From Coprococcus_A sp051877705 (lineage in GTDB: Bacteria > Bacillota > Clostridia > Lachnospirales > Lachnospiraceae): a stretch of 18,590 nt of DNA. Made by a program: the position numbers and the translations under genes. The stretch spans positions 1 through 18,590 of the forward strand of contig JBJEJD010000070.1 of assembly GCA_051877705.1 (NCBI GenBank), given 5' to 3'. Under the pieces are notes generated by a model, which had not been told where the DNA came from, searched no databases, and saw nothing but the letters and a program-made list of their open reading frames with translations. Below are positions 1 through 7,929 of the stretch, piece after piece; the stretch's first letter is position 1, and each line of letters starts with the position of its first letter.

Positions 1-484
1 TACAGGATGGACAGTAGTTAACTAAAGTTTTGTCACGGAATGCAAGACCATTCTCAAACAGCTTCAGGAAGATCCACTGTGTCCATTTGTAATAATCCTC
101 TTCCGTTGTATCAATCACACGGTTCCAGTCAAATGAAAAACCGACACGCTTCAGCTGATCAGAAAAATGCTTGATATTCTGATCTGTTACAATTCGTGGA
201 TGTGTATTCGTCTTGATGGCATAGTTCTCCGCAGGCAGACCAAATGCGTCAAAACCAATTGGGAACAATACATTATACCCCTGCATACGGCGCTTACGTG
301 ATACCACTTCCAGACCTGCGTAAGCCTTGATATGACCTACATGCATGCCTGCACCACTCGGATAAGGGAACTCTACAAGACCGTAAAATTTAGGTTTGTC
401 GCTCTTATCTTCTGCGGCAAAAATATCCGCATCGGCCCATTTCTTCTGCCACTTTGCCTCAATCTTCGCAAAATCATACTTCAT
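1..484 (-). CDS. leuS: Leucyl-tRNA synthetase, N-terminal part (truncated by window edge)
   Basis: This is the first ~161 codons of leucyl-tRNA synthetase, a class I cytoplasmic enzyme that charges tRNA-Leu. The N-terminus reads MKYDFAKIEAKWQKKW. The class I HIGH signature appears as HVGH at residues 48-51 inside FPYPSGAGMHVGH, and FDAFGLPAENYA follows, as in bacterial LeuRS. The visible part ends at VNYCPSC, where the zinc-domain region begins, and the frame continues off the left edge. The start is ATG at 482-484. An AAGGAGG (498-504) lies 13 nt upstream, a rather long spacing. It is a housekeeping gene with its own promoter, not functionally tied to the sugar genes upstream. Identification is secure from the motif and the surrounding residues. 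Confidence 0.95.
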   Translation of the reverse strand, partial: MKYDFAKIEAKWQKKWADADIFAAEDKSDKPKFYGLVEFPYPSGAGMHVGHIKAYAGLEVVSRKRRMQGYNVLFPIGFDAFGLPAENYAIKTNTHPRIVTDQNIKHFSDQLKRVGFSFDWNRVIDTTEEDYYKWTQWIFLKLFENGLAFRDKTLVNYCPSC

Positions 485-506
485 ATGTTTCTATTTTCCT
501 CCTTAA

Positions 507-522
507 AGAGGGTTATCCCTCT
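507..522 (-). promoter_or_regulatory. Small hairpin in the leuS 5' leader
   Basis: A perfect 6-bp stem, AGAGGG/CCCTCT with loop ATAA, sits two nt upstream of the leuS AAGGAGG. It could modulate translation initiation or be a weak terminator for upstream readthrough, but only TTT follows it. The whole leader is about 50 nt, too short for a T-box riboswitch, and no T-box motif is visible. Confidence 0.35.
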
Positions 523-539
523 GTTTTCAGCTAGTTTTT

Positions 540-567
540 ATTCTATCATAACAGGAAGGAAAGTCAA
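540..567 (-). promoter_or_regulatory. Probable sigma-A promoter of leuS
   Basis: The minus strand carries TTGACT (562-567) and TAGAAT (540-545), separated by 16 nt. A TGA directly precedes the -10 hexamer, so it also has the extended -10 TGn motif. Each hexamer matches consensus at 5 of 6 positions. It lies just after the Nudix stop codon, with a transcription start expected near 533, so leuS can be transcribed independently of the sugar operon. Confidence 0.6.
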
Positions 568-571
568 TAAT

Positions 572-1126
572 TTATTCTGTTAACGCAGAATATCTGACCC
601 AGGCAGCAAGACCGGCCCCATGCATAAATTTGCCGGAAGCAATAAGTTTTGTGAATTCTTCAACAGGTACTTCATGAAGGTTCAGTAATTCTGCCGGGTC
701 CAGTTCTGTTTCTGAACAGAAACTGCAGAAGGCTGCAAAAAGATGGATTTTTTCATTGGTGGAGCCAAAGGAAGGATAGAAAGCCCCCAAATCCATCCAA
801 TTTTTCGCATGGTATCCTGTTTCTTCCTGCAGTTCCCGTCCTGCTGCGGCAGCAGGTGTTTCTCCGGGATCGATCAGGCCTCCGGGAAGCTCCCACTGCC
901 AGGAGCGAATCGGATAACGGTATTCCCGTAAAAGGAGTATATTCCCTTCATGAAATGGGAGAATGCAGACGCCCTCTTTCATTTCAAGATAATCATAAGG
1001 ATGCATCTTCTCATTGACTCTGACCTCATCGGACACAATCGTAAAACGTCCCATCTGTATTTTTTCTGATTTTATTGTCTGAAAGGGATTGCCGGATTCT
1101 GTTCGATTTTCCATTGTATTATTCAT
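572..1126 (-). CDS. Nudix hydrolase, ADP-ribose pyrophosphatase-like
   Basis: This is a 184-residue cytoplasmic Nudix hydrolase. The complete Nudix box Gx5Ex7REUxEExGU is at residues 83-105 (GLIDPGE then RELQEETGY), the Mg-binding catalytic helix. The flanking pattern (LLLREYRYP, WQWELPGG) resembles ADP-ribose/nucleoside-diphosphosugar pyrophosphatases of the NudF type. ATG at 1124-1126 is preferred over an in-frame GTG two codons upstream, because GGAGG lies 6 nt before the ATG but directly abuts the GTG. The ribosome-binding site follows the stop of the isomerase-kinase gene, so this is the last gene of the operon. Hydrolysis of a nucleotide sugar would fit the neighbourhood but is speculation; the true substrate cannot be read here. 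No clear terminator follows it. Confidence 0.88.
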   Translation of the reverse strand: MNNTMENRTESGNPFQTIKSEKIQMGRFTIVSDEVRVNEKMHPYDYLEMKEGVCILPFHEGNILLLREYRYPIRSWQWELPGGLIDPGETPAAAAGRELQEETGYHAKNWMDLGAFYPSFGSTNEKIHLFAAFCSFCSETELDPAELLNLHEVPVEEFTKLIASGKFMHGAGLAAWVRYSALTE

Positions 1127-1138
1127 GTCCACCCTCCG

Positions 1139-2992
1139 TTATATCAGACTGGCAGCGCCGATCATTCCGGCATCATTGCCCAGAGCTGCGATGGTAATTT
1201 CCGGCAGCTCACCTTTCTCTCCACCGAAGCAGTTTTTCTTCATGATGTCAAAAAGAGGCTCCGTAAGGGTATTGCCCTGTGCGGATATGCCGCCGCCCAG
1301 AAGTACAAGCTGAGGGCGGAATATATTCACAATATTGACGATGCCCACACCCAGTCTGCGAATATATACATCAACGACCTCTTTAAGCACTGTATCCCCC
1401 TGGGCAGCAGATGCAAAGATTGCTTCTGGTGCCATCTCTCTGCCAACAGCTCTCTTCGCATCTCTTATAAGGGCCGTAGCCGAAGCATAGGCTTCCAGAC
1501 AGCCGCGCCTTCCGCAGGTACATGGTTCACCATTTTCTACGATGACCATATGGCCCAGCTCACTGCCGCCAATGCCTTTGCCTTCGTAAATGCTGCCGTC
1601 CAGAATGATACCGCCGCCAACGCCGGTTCCGAGGGTGATCATGATCACATCCTGGCATTCCTTTCCGGCACCTGCAACCGCTTCACCAAGAGCCGCACAG
1701 TCTGCATCATTGGCGATCTTAATCGGTATCGGCAGATATTTGCCCATTTCTTTGACGATCTCGACATTTTCCCATTTAATATTGTTGGAATAACGTACAA
1801 CACCATTTTTCCTGTCAATGGTTCCAGGCACACCAATACCGGCACCCACACACTGATCCATGGCAATCCCCTGCTGTTCCAGCAGTTCCAGCGTCTTCTG
1901 TCCAATCTCATCAATCACTTCCAGTGCTGAACGTGATGCATTGGTCTTCATCTGTACACTGGTAATGATTTTCTGATGAATATCCACCAGTCCAATCTTC
2001 GTATCCGTACCGCCGATATCGATGCCGATGCGAACCGGTGCCGCTTTCTCACGAATTGTTGTAATCAATGCATCGCAGGAGCCTTCCACCATATAATTGC
2101 CGCTGCCGGCAGATATGAAGAAGCTGTCGCCCTTTCTAAATGTCAAGGTCTCTCCTGCATCCGAAATCGTTCCCTGGCCATCCAGAATCAGAATGCTGGC
2201 AAAGGATTCATCCGATACATTGCCTTCCATCTTCTTCATGACCTTGCCGTCAAGGTTAAGCTTATCAACTGTAAAGTAATCACAGTCTGCCACATGAGGA
2301 TAACTGCTCTTATCTTTGATGATCGGCACACGATTGGTCACGGCCAGTGCTTTTTCAATATGTAAATCGCGTTTTTTCCCATCCTTGCCGACTCTTCCAT
2401 AATCATAGACACGGTAAGTCACATTGGAATTCTGCTGAATCTCCGCAATGAGGATATCCTTACCGATGGCATGGATGGTTCCGGATTCGATGAAAAGTAC
2501 ATCGCCCTTCTGTACAGGCACTGCATTCAGTACTTCAAGAAGTGTATCCTCCTGGATTCTCTGCGCGAACTCTTCTTTGCTGATTTCCTTTTTGAAACCG
2601 TAATACAGGAATGCATCTTTCCCTGCATCCATCACATACCACATCTCCGTCTTGCCATACTGGCCCTCATTTTTGAGAGCATACCGATTGTCCGGATGCA
2701 CCTGGATCGACAGATTGTCTTTTGCGTCAATAAATTTTGTCAAGATTGGGAAATCACGAAATCTCCGGCAATTGACTCCCAGTACCTCTCTGCCTTCTGC
2801 CTCAATATACTGCTGCAGTGTCTTTCCTGAATAAGCACCATTCATGATATAAGACGGACCATCCGGATGACAGGACAATTCCCATGCTTCGGCAAGCACA
2901 TCCCCGTTATAGTCAATGCCATATTCTTCTCTCAGCCTGCTTCCGCCCCAGAGATAGTCTTTACAGCTTGGTTTTAATTTCAATAAACTCAT
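1139..2992 (-). CDS. Fusion: class I mannose-6-phosphate isomerase + ROK sugar kinase
   Basis: A single 617-residue frame joins two enzymes. Residues 1 to ~316 are a type I phosphomannose isomerase, about the usual Firmicutes ManA length, with zinc-site residues in QVHP (H99), KTEMWY (E116) and SGTIHAIG (H174), plus the YRVYDYGR arginine motif. Residues ~320-617 are a complete ROK kinase: GIDIGGT phosphate loop (323-329), catalytic Asp429 in NDADCAALGE, LGTGVGGG (454-461), and a zinc site H481 with CxCGxxGC at 491-498. The isomerase makes fructose-6-phosphate from mannose-6-phosphate. The kinase should phosphorylate glucose and/or mannose released by the neighbouring phosphorylase and glucosidase. 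The ATG at 2990-2992 has AGGGAG six nt upstream, 17 nt after the GH1 gene. No stop or frame break occurs at the junction. Kinase specificity (glucose versus mannose) cannot be decided from sequence alone. Confidence 0.93.
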   Translation of the reverse strand: MSLLKLKPSCKDYLWGGSRLREEYGIDYNGDVLAEAWELSCHPDGPSYIMNGAYSGKTLQQYIEAEGREVLGVNCRRFRDFPILTKFIDAKDNLSIQVHPDNRYALKNEGQYGKTEMWYVMDAGKDAFLYYGFKKEISKEEFAQRIQEDTLLEVLNAVPVQKGDVLFIESGTIHAIGKDILIAEIQQNSNVTYRVYDYGRVGKDGKKRDLHIEKALAVTNRVPIIKDKSSYPHVADCDYFTVDKLNLDGKVMKKMEGNVSDESFASILILDGQGTISDAGETLTFRKGDSFFISAGSGNYMVEGSCDALITTIREKAAPVRIGIDIGGTDTKIGLVDIHQKIITSVQMKTNASRSALEVIDEIGQKTLELLEQQGIAMDQCVGAGIGVPGTIDRKNGVVRYSNNIKWENVEIVKEMGKYLPIPIKIANDADCAALGEAVAGAGKECQDVIMITLGTGVGGGIILDGSIYEGKGIGGSELGHMVIVENGEPCTCGRRGCLEAYASATALIRDAKRAVGREMAPEAIFASAAQGDTVLKEVVDVYIRRLGVGIVNIVNIFRPQLVLLGGGISAQGNTLTEPLFDIMKKNCFGGEKGELPEITIAALGNDAGMIGAASLI

Positions 2993-3009
2993 GTTAATCT
3001 CCCTGCTTT

Positions 3010-4368
3010 CTATAATCCTTCCCCATTCGTTCGGATTACATCTCTATACCAGTATGCAGAATCCTTTAGAATCCGCTTCTGTGTCCGGTAATCTACATAT
3101 ACCAGTCCAAAACGTTCAGAATATCCTTTCGCCCACTCGAAATTATCCATTAGAGACCACTGGAAATATCCCCGCAGATCGATTTCTCCCGCAGCCCGCT
3201 TCAATTCATGGAGATACCTTGCCAGGAAATCGATTCTGTTCGGGTCATGAACCTGACCGTCCAGGGAGATAACATCGTGGCAGGAAAGGCCATTTTCTGT
3301 AATATAGATCGGCTTATGATATCGCTCATATAAGAATTTCGGTCCCCAGTAGAGCGCCTCCGGTGTTACCGGCCAGTCAATGGCCGTCTTTGGAAATCCG
3401 CCATACCGTTTCACATCTTCCGGTTTCCCATCTTTCCCCATACAAATACATCTTCCGTTATAGATATTCTGACCATACACATCAATAGGCTCTGAGATCA
3501 GTTTCATATCCTCATCTGTGATCTTTGGAAGATATTTTTCATACCTCACAAGACCTTCTTCCGGATAATGGCCCAAAATTACCGGATCTGACCACCATGG
3601 TATATTCCATGTCCAGTTACTGTCATCCGGCTGCAGAGAAAACATCATCTGCCTTGCCGCTTCGATATCCTCCGTCTTTTCCGTCTCCGGGTAACACATA
3701 CCGCAAGTCGGTGCATATCCGATCACTAATGGCTGCTTCCCGTACTGCCGCAGCATCTGTACAGCTCTTCCATGGGCTTTCAGGGCATTATGTGCCATTT
3801 CGAAAGTATCTCTGAGTGGAGATTTTAAGCCAGGCGCATGTTCTCCGTTCAAAAATCCAAGACCAACAAAACACTGTGGTTCATTTAAGGTAGAATAATG
3901 AGTGACTCTGTCACTAAATCTTTGAGCCACAAGCTTTGCGTACTCGCCAAACCATTCCACGATCTGCGGATTCATCCAGCCGCCACGCTTGTAGATCTCA
4001 TAGGGCAGTTCCCAGTGATACAATGTAATATAAGGTTCAATACCATTGTCCAGAAGTTCATCAATCAATGCATTGTAAAAATCAATACCCTTTTCGTTGA
4101 CATAACCAAATCCTTCAGGCAGCACACGGGACCAGTCAATAGAAAAACGATAGGCCTTCAATCCCATTTCTGCCATCATCTGTACATCTTCACGGAATCT
4201 GTGATAATGGTCACAGGCTATTTCTCCCGTATGTCCCCCAAGCACATGTCCCGGCTCCTTCGTATAGATATCCCAGATATGTTCTCCCTTTCCTTCGCCT
4301 GAAACAGCACCTTCAATCTGATAGGCACTGGTTGCAGCTCCCCAGACAAAGTTCTTTGCAAATGCCAC
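3010..4368 (-). CDS. GH1 beta-glycosidase (beta-glucosidase/beta-mannosidase type)
   Basis: This is a 452-residue cytoplasmic family GH1 enzyme without a signal peptide, normal family length. The N-terminus FVWGAATSAYQIEG is the GH1 signature. The acid/base Glu163 is in TLNEP and the nucleophile Glu358 in YITENG. The C-terminal WSLMDNFEWAKGYSERFG forms the aglycone and sugar-binding region. W411 followed by AKGY, with no phosphate-binding S/K/Y set evident, points to a non-phosphorylated substrate rather than 6-phospho-glycosides (inference). In this operon it probably removes non-reducing terminal glucose, or mannose, from glucomanno-oligosaccharides, the role of GH3 in the published Roseburia locus. 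The start is GTG at 4366-4368. AGGAGG overlaps the TAG stop of the upstream mutase gene, 8 nt before the GTG, which suggests coupled translation. Confidence 0.92.
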   Translation of the reverse strand: MAFAKNFVWGAATSAYQIEGAVSGEGKGEHIWDIYTKEPGHVLGGHTGEIACDHYHRFREDVQMMAEMGLKAYRFSIDWSRVLPEGFGYVNEKGIDFYNALIDELLDNGIEPYITLYHWELPYEIYKRGGWMNPQIVEWFGEYAKLVAQRFSDRVTHYSTLNEPQCFVGLGFLNGEHAPGLKSPLRDTFEMAHNALKAHGRAVQMLRQYGKQPLVIGYAPTCGMCYPETEKTEDIEAARQMMFSLQPDDSNWTWNIPWWSDPVILGHYPEEGLVRYEKYLPKITDEDMKLISEPIDVYGQNIYNGRCICMGKDGKPEDVKRYGGFPKTAIDWPVTPEALYWGPKFLYERYHKPIYITENGLSCHDVISLDGQVHDPNRIDFLARYLHELKRAAGEIDLRGYFQWSLMDNFEWAKGYSERFGLVYVDYRTQKRILKDSAYWYRDVIRTNGEGL

Positions 4369-4380
4369 TAATAACGCCTC

Positions 4381-6105
4381 CTATTCCGCCAGTTTTTCTA
4401 CAGCTGCCATCATCTCCTGCAGTTTTCCGGAAGCATCTTCTTCATCTGCTCCTCTGACACCTATATAAAACTTGATCTTCGGCTCTGTTCCCGATGGACG
4501 GATGCAGCACCATGTACCGCCTTCCAGCTCGAAATAGAGAACATTGGATGCCGGAAGCCCTGTCTCCGTCTTTTCGCCAGTTACACAGTCAAGCAGTACA
4601 TTCTCTTTATAATCTCTGAACTGGGTCACTTTCAGACCGCCAATCTGCTTTGGTACATCTTTGCGGATGCCTTCCATCATTTCCTGAATCTTTCTGGCAC
4701 CATCCTGTCCCTTTAATGTGACAGTGGACAGCCCCTCTTTATAAAAACCATATGTTTTAAAGAGCTTTTCCATCTGATCACAGAGGGTAATCCCCTGATG
4801 CTTGCACCATGCAGCCACCTCGCAGAGAGCCATCACAGCCACAACGGCATCCTTGTCCCTGGCATGGGTTCCCACGAGACAGCCGTAGCTCTCTTCATAA
4901 CCGAACAGATACTCATGGCTGTGATCCTGTTCAAAGAATTTAATCTGTTCACCGATATATTTGAAACCAGTCAGTGTTTCGATCAGATCCACATTGTATG
5001 CTTTTGTTATTTCCCTTGACATCTTGCCGGATACAATCGTCGTCACAACGGCACCATTTTCCGGCAAAATACCCATGGCCTTTTTCTGAGACAGAATATA
5101 TTCCAGAATCAGCATACCGGACATATTGCCTGTAAAACTCCTGTATTCCCCTGTCTTTGTATCCCTGGCATAGACACCGAGACGGTCTGCATCAGGATCC
5201 GTTGCCAATACAATATCCGCATCCACTTCCTCTGCCAGTTTCAATGCCAGGACAAATGCATTCTTGTCCTCCGGGTTCGGATAAGACACTGTCGGGAAAT
5301 TACCATCCGGCAATTCTTGTTCTTTCACCACATACACTTGTTCAAAGCCCAGTTCCTTCAGTATTCTTCTCACAGGAAGGTTGCCTGTGCCGTGAAGGGG
5401 CGTATAGACGATTTTCAGATTGGAGGCTTCTTCACGGATGATTTCCGGATGAATAACCAGCTTTTTCAGGGCAGCCATGTATTTATCATCCATATCCGGA
5501 CCGATGACTTCATAGAGTCCGGCCTCCGCAGCTTTTTCTTTGTCCATGGTCTTTACTTCTGCAAAATCTGTAATGGCATTGACCTCAGCGATGATCTCCT
5601 TATCCTTTGGCGCTGTAATCTGGGCACCGTCCTCCCAGTAAACCTTATAGCCATTGTATTCCGGTGGATTATGGCTGGCCGTTACAACGATACCTGCAGT
5701 ACATCCAAGCTCCCTTAAAGCAAAGGACAGCATTGGCGTCGGACGCAGGGATGGAAAAATATTCGCTTTAATACCATTGGCTGCCAGGCAAAGTGCCGCT
5801 TCTTCCGCAAATTCCGGTGACATATTTCTGGAATCAAAGGCAATGGCCACGCCTTTTTTCTCTGCTTTTTCCTTTAAAATAAAATTGGCCAGGCCCTGAG
5901 TTGCTTTTCTGACTGTGTAAATATTCATACGATTTGTTCCTGCTCCCAAAATACCGCGCAGACCACCCGTTCCGAATTCAAGATCACGGTAAAATCTCTC
6001 TTCGATCTCATCTGCATCCCCTGCGATCTGCTTCAGTTCTGTCTTTGTATCCTCATCGAAATAAGAACTTGCCAGCCAAAATTCATAAGTTTCCTTTGCG
6101 TTCAT
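4381..6105 (-). CDS. Phosphoglucomutase/phosphomannomutase (alpha-D-phosphohexomutase)
   Basis: This is a 574-residue phosphohexomutase of the PgcA type (four-domain family, ~580 residues). Ser144 in TASHNPPEYNGYK is the phosphoserine. Asp303, Asp305 and Asp307 in ATDPDADR bind Mg. GYEESYG is the sugar-binding loop, and RPSGTEPKIKFY near the C-terminus binds the phosphate. In this operon it most likely converts the mannose-1-phosphate made by the GH130 phosphorylases to mannose-6-phosphate, though glucose-1-phosphate activity is also expected for the family. The open frame extends upstream to 6150, but no ribosome-binding site precedes that ATG. AGGAGG (6111-6116) sits 5 nt before the ATG at 6103-6105 and only 2 nt before the adjoining ATG at 6106-6108, so 6105 is chosen. 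The 3' neighbour GH1 starts 12 nt later. Confidence 0.93.
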   Translation of the reverse strand: MNAKETYEFWLASSYFDEDTKTELKQIAGDADEIEERFYRDLEFGTGGLRGILGAGTNRMNIYTVRKATQGLANFILKEKAEKKGVAIAFDSRNMSPEFAEEAALCLAANGIKANIFPSLRPTPMLSFALRELGCTAGIVVTASHNPPEYNGYKVYWEDGAQITAPKDKEIIAEVNAITDFAEVKTMDKEKAAEAGLYEVIGPDMDDKYMAALKKLVIHPEIIREEASNLKIVYTPLHGTGNLPVRRILKELGFEQVYVVKEQELPDGNFPTVSYPNPEDKNAFVLALKLAEEVDADIVLATDPDADRLGVYARDTKTGEYRSFTGNMSGMLILEYILSQKKAMGILPENGAVVTTIVSGKMSREITKAYNVDLIETLTGFKYIGEQIKFFEQDHSHEYLFGYEESYGCLVGTHARDKDAVVAVMALCEVAAWCKHQGITLCDQMEKLFKTYGFYKEGLSTVTLKGQDGARKIQEMMEGIRKDVPKQIGGLKVTQFRDYKENVLLDCVTGEKTETGLPASNVLYFELEGGTWCCIRPSGTEPKIKFYIGVRGADEEDASGKLQEMMAAVEKLAE

Positions 6106-6225
6106 CATATCCTCCTGTTCTGCCTTTTCGGCCTTTCCTGATCTATGCAATGATCAATGCCATTAAATAAAATAGTGTCACATAGGTGTTTTCCGGCTTC
6201 GTTGCCAGACTTACTTTATACATAC
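6106..6225 (-). other. Longer intergenic gap inside the operon (CE2 to mutase)
   Basis: This 120-nt gap is the third-longest within the operon's gene run, and all the others from the first phosphorylase on are under 40 nt. It contains the mutase ribosome-binding site and two small potential hairpins (CTGGC-AACGAA-GCCGG and GCC-GAAAA-GGC). I see no convincing promoter hexamers and no T-tract terminator. A weak processing or regulatory site is possible but not shown. Confidence 0.3.
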
Positions 6226-7272
6226 TCAATTCCATCCATCTATTTCCAGCGTTTCTATATAAGCCGCCAGCTCGCAGGCCATCTCTTCTGCCTCAGGAAT
6301 TCTTAAATGTCCCGGTGTTCCTGTACCATTTCTCTTAAACAGATACTGGGTGATTTTCTCATCCTTCATTTCTTCCACGATCTGCCCTATGGAACGGTCC
6401 CAGGAAGCATCATGCATCAAAAGTGTAGTACAGCAGACGATGCAGGCCTTCGGATATTTCTGCCTGAGCCTTTCCAGAAAACTTTTATAATGCTGCCGCC
6501 ATTTTTCTGCCATAGCTCCGTTATAGTCCGTCTGCATATAATCCATAGGATGACTGTCGTTCTGACCGATGGCTACGATCACCACCTGAGGTGTATAGCC
6601 ATCGAAATTCCATCGAGAAGAAGAACCCAACAGGGGATTGTAATGGATCTTATCCCAGGCGGTTTCCATGCCCACTGCATCGGGTTCGCAGAACCAGCCT
6701 GTCTCATCCATCAGCGCAATGCCACCCTGAGCAATATCGTGAATCTCTGCATTCAGCTTTCTTGCTGTCATCCATGCATAGCAGAACCAGGTGTTGGAAT
6801 ACTCGCCATTATGTTCCGGATCCTCTTTACCTGTATAATCCACAGCCTCCGAAACCTCTCCCGCAGAAACAGAATCTCCGTATACCTCAATCCTTCGATT
6901 GTTTTTTTCTTCTGCCGGAAGCAGTCGTTCATTCTCACCGATCTCTGCGCCAAGAAATGCCATCTCATGGCAGGCATCCTGTCTTTTAAACAGCAGTACA
7001 TCATGTATCTGCTGGTCCGTTTGACTGACAGGAATATCCAAAACGACCTCCCCCTCTTTTGGAAGAGCAACCATTGTCTGAATACCATCCAGTATACAGC
7101 CCAGATAATTGTCCCAGTAGGCATTCTTGTTTTTGACAAATATTTTAATTCTCTCCCCTGTGAATTTCATCTTCACTGATGTACAGGGAAAGACGAACAC
7201 AGGTGCCTTCGGATTGCTCCAGTCAATTCTTCCGCTATATGTAAGCCTTTTATCATCCGGCATAATTTTCAT
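6226..7272 (-). CDS. CE2-like SGNH acetyl esterase
   Basis: This 348-residue protein has the two-part layout of carbohydrate esterase family 2: an N-terminal beta-sandwich (about residues 1-125) followed by an SGNH hydrolase domain. Visible blocks are EVYGDSVSAGE with nucleophile Ser134 (block I), AQGG at 182-185 (block II, Gly), IGQND at 235-239 (block III, Asn238) and GTPGHLRIPEA with His322 (block V). No signal peptide or transmembrane segment is seen, so it should act in the cytoplasm on imported oligosaccharides. By analogy with the CE2 enzyme of the Roseburia mannan locus it would remove O-acetyl groups from mannose units so the phosphorylases can proceed. The family's usual His-Pro after block V is replaced by His-Leu. 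The ATG follows the DUF624 stop by 7 nt; upstream AAAGGGG is a modest ribosome-binding site. Confidence 0.82.
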   Translation of the reverse strand: MKIMPDDKRLTYSGRIDWSNPKAPVFVFPCTSVKMKFTGERIKIFVKNKNAYWDNYLGCILDGIQTMVALPKEGEVVLDIPVSQTDQQIHDVLLFKRQDACHEMAFLGAEIGENERLLPAEEKNNRRIEVYGDSVSAGEVSEAVDYTGKEDPEHNGEYSNTWFCYAWMTARKLNAEIHDIAQGGIALMDETGWFCEPDAVGMETAWDKIHYNPLLGSSSRWNFDGYTPQVVIVAIGQNDSHPMDYMQTDYNGAMAEKWRQHYKSFLERLRQKYPKACIVCCTTLLMHDASWDRSIGQIVEEMKDEKITQYLFKRNGTGTPGHLRIPEAEEMACELAAYIETLEIDGWN

Positions 7273-7279
7273 TTTATTC

Positions 7280-7894
7280 TTATACCCCTTTACACTTCCC
7301 TAACAAAATAGAGTTCAGATAAGCAGACACTCCAAAACCCGCAGCGAGATAAACCGGCATCAGCAACGCTGTAAAAAAATCTCCCAATATCAGACAAATA
7401 CCCGGAATACTGTTAAGTATTACCATTACAATGGTATAGGGAAGATTTCCTATGGCCAGATAAAGACTCTTTTTTAATGCTTCTGCCAGCTTTCCATTTT
7501 CATATATTCCAGCCGGTATGAGCCATGCAGATACCATCGCCCAGAGCAGAAACAGGCATCCAAGGATCATTCCTGATATATGCCAGAATACAGTATTACC
7601 TGCCTTTACAATAAATGTGAGATCAAATACCAGTAAAATGCCCGTAAGCAGCTGGAACAGCCAGGCCGGAAGACTTTTCTTCAGCGAACCTTTAAATGTT
7701 CTTTTAAAACTGCGAAACACAGAAATAAACGTTTCTTCTTTCATTTCACGGAAAGTCTGATACATGGCGGACATAGAAGCTCCCATTGTAATAATTGGAA
7801 CTGAACACAGGATAAACAATAAATTCGTTATCACGATATCTGCCAGCAGCCCCATAAAGTCAAAAAACGGGTTATCAATATTTAACTTTTTCAC
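7280..7894 (-). CDS. DUF624 / YesL-family membrane protein
   Basis: This 204-residue integral membrane protein has about five hydrophobic segments (near 14-40, 76-96, 103-128, 146-170 and 172-195). The N-terminal block NPFFDFMGLLADI and the following NLLFILCSVPIITMGAS-type stretch are characteristic of DUF624 (YesL). That family commonly neighbours carbohydrate ABC-transporter genes in Firmicutes; its biochemical role is unknown. The open frame continues upstream to a GTG at 7933 that overlaps the previous stop. An internal GTG at 7892-7894 is preferred: AAAGGAGAG lies about 10 nt before it, and the protein then begins MKKLNIDNPFF, as family members do. Its position between the phosphorylase and esterase genes implies co-expression with mannan-oligosaccharide use. 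A role in transporter assembly or regulation is only a guess. Confidence 0.8.
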   Translation of the reverse strand: MKKLNIDNPFFDFMGLLADIVITNLLFILCSVPIITMGASMSAMYQTFREMKEETFISVFRSFKRTFKGSLKKSLPAWLFQLLTGILLVFDLTFIVKAGNTVFWHISGMILGCLFLLWAMVSAWLIPAGIYENGKLAEALKKSLYLAIGNLPYTIVMVILNSIPGICLILGDFFTALLMPVYLAAGFGVSAYLNSILLGKCKGV

Positions 7895-7929
7895 AGTAAT
7901 TGCACTCTCCTTTGTTGATTCAAGGCATA

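Noticed and set aside
485..571. T-box riboswitch before leuS
   Set aside because: The leader between the probable promoter and the ATG is only about 50 nt and no T-box core sequence or specifier stem is seen.
332..583. 83-codon open frame on the plus strand over the leuS start and promoter
   Set aside because: It is antisense to the conserved N-terminus of leuS and runs through the leuS promoter; it has no ribosome-binding site or recognisable sequence.
6307..7179. 290-codon open frame on the plus strand
   Set aside because: It lies antisense to the whole esterase gene, whose motifs are intact; the product is Cys/His/Leu-rich with no recognisable domain, as expected from reading the complement of a coding sequence.
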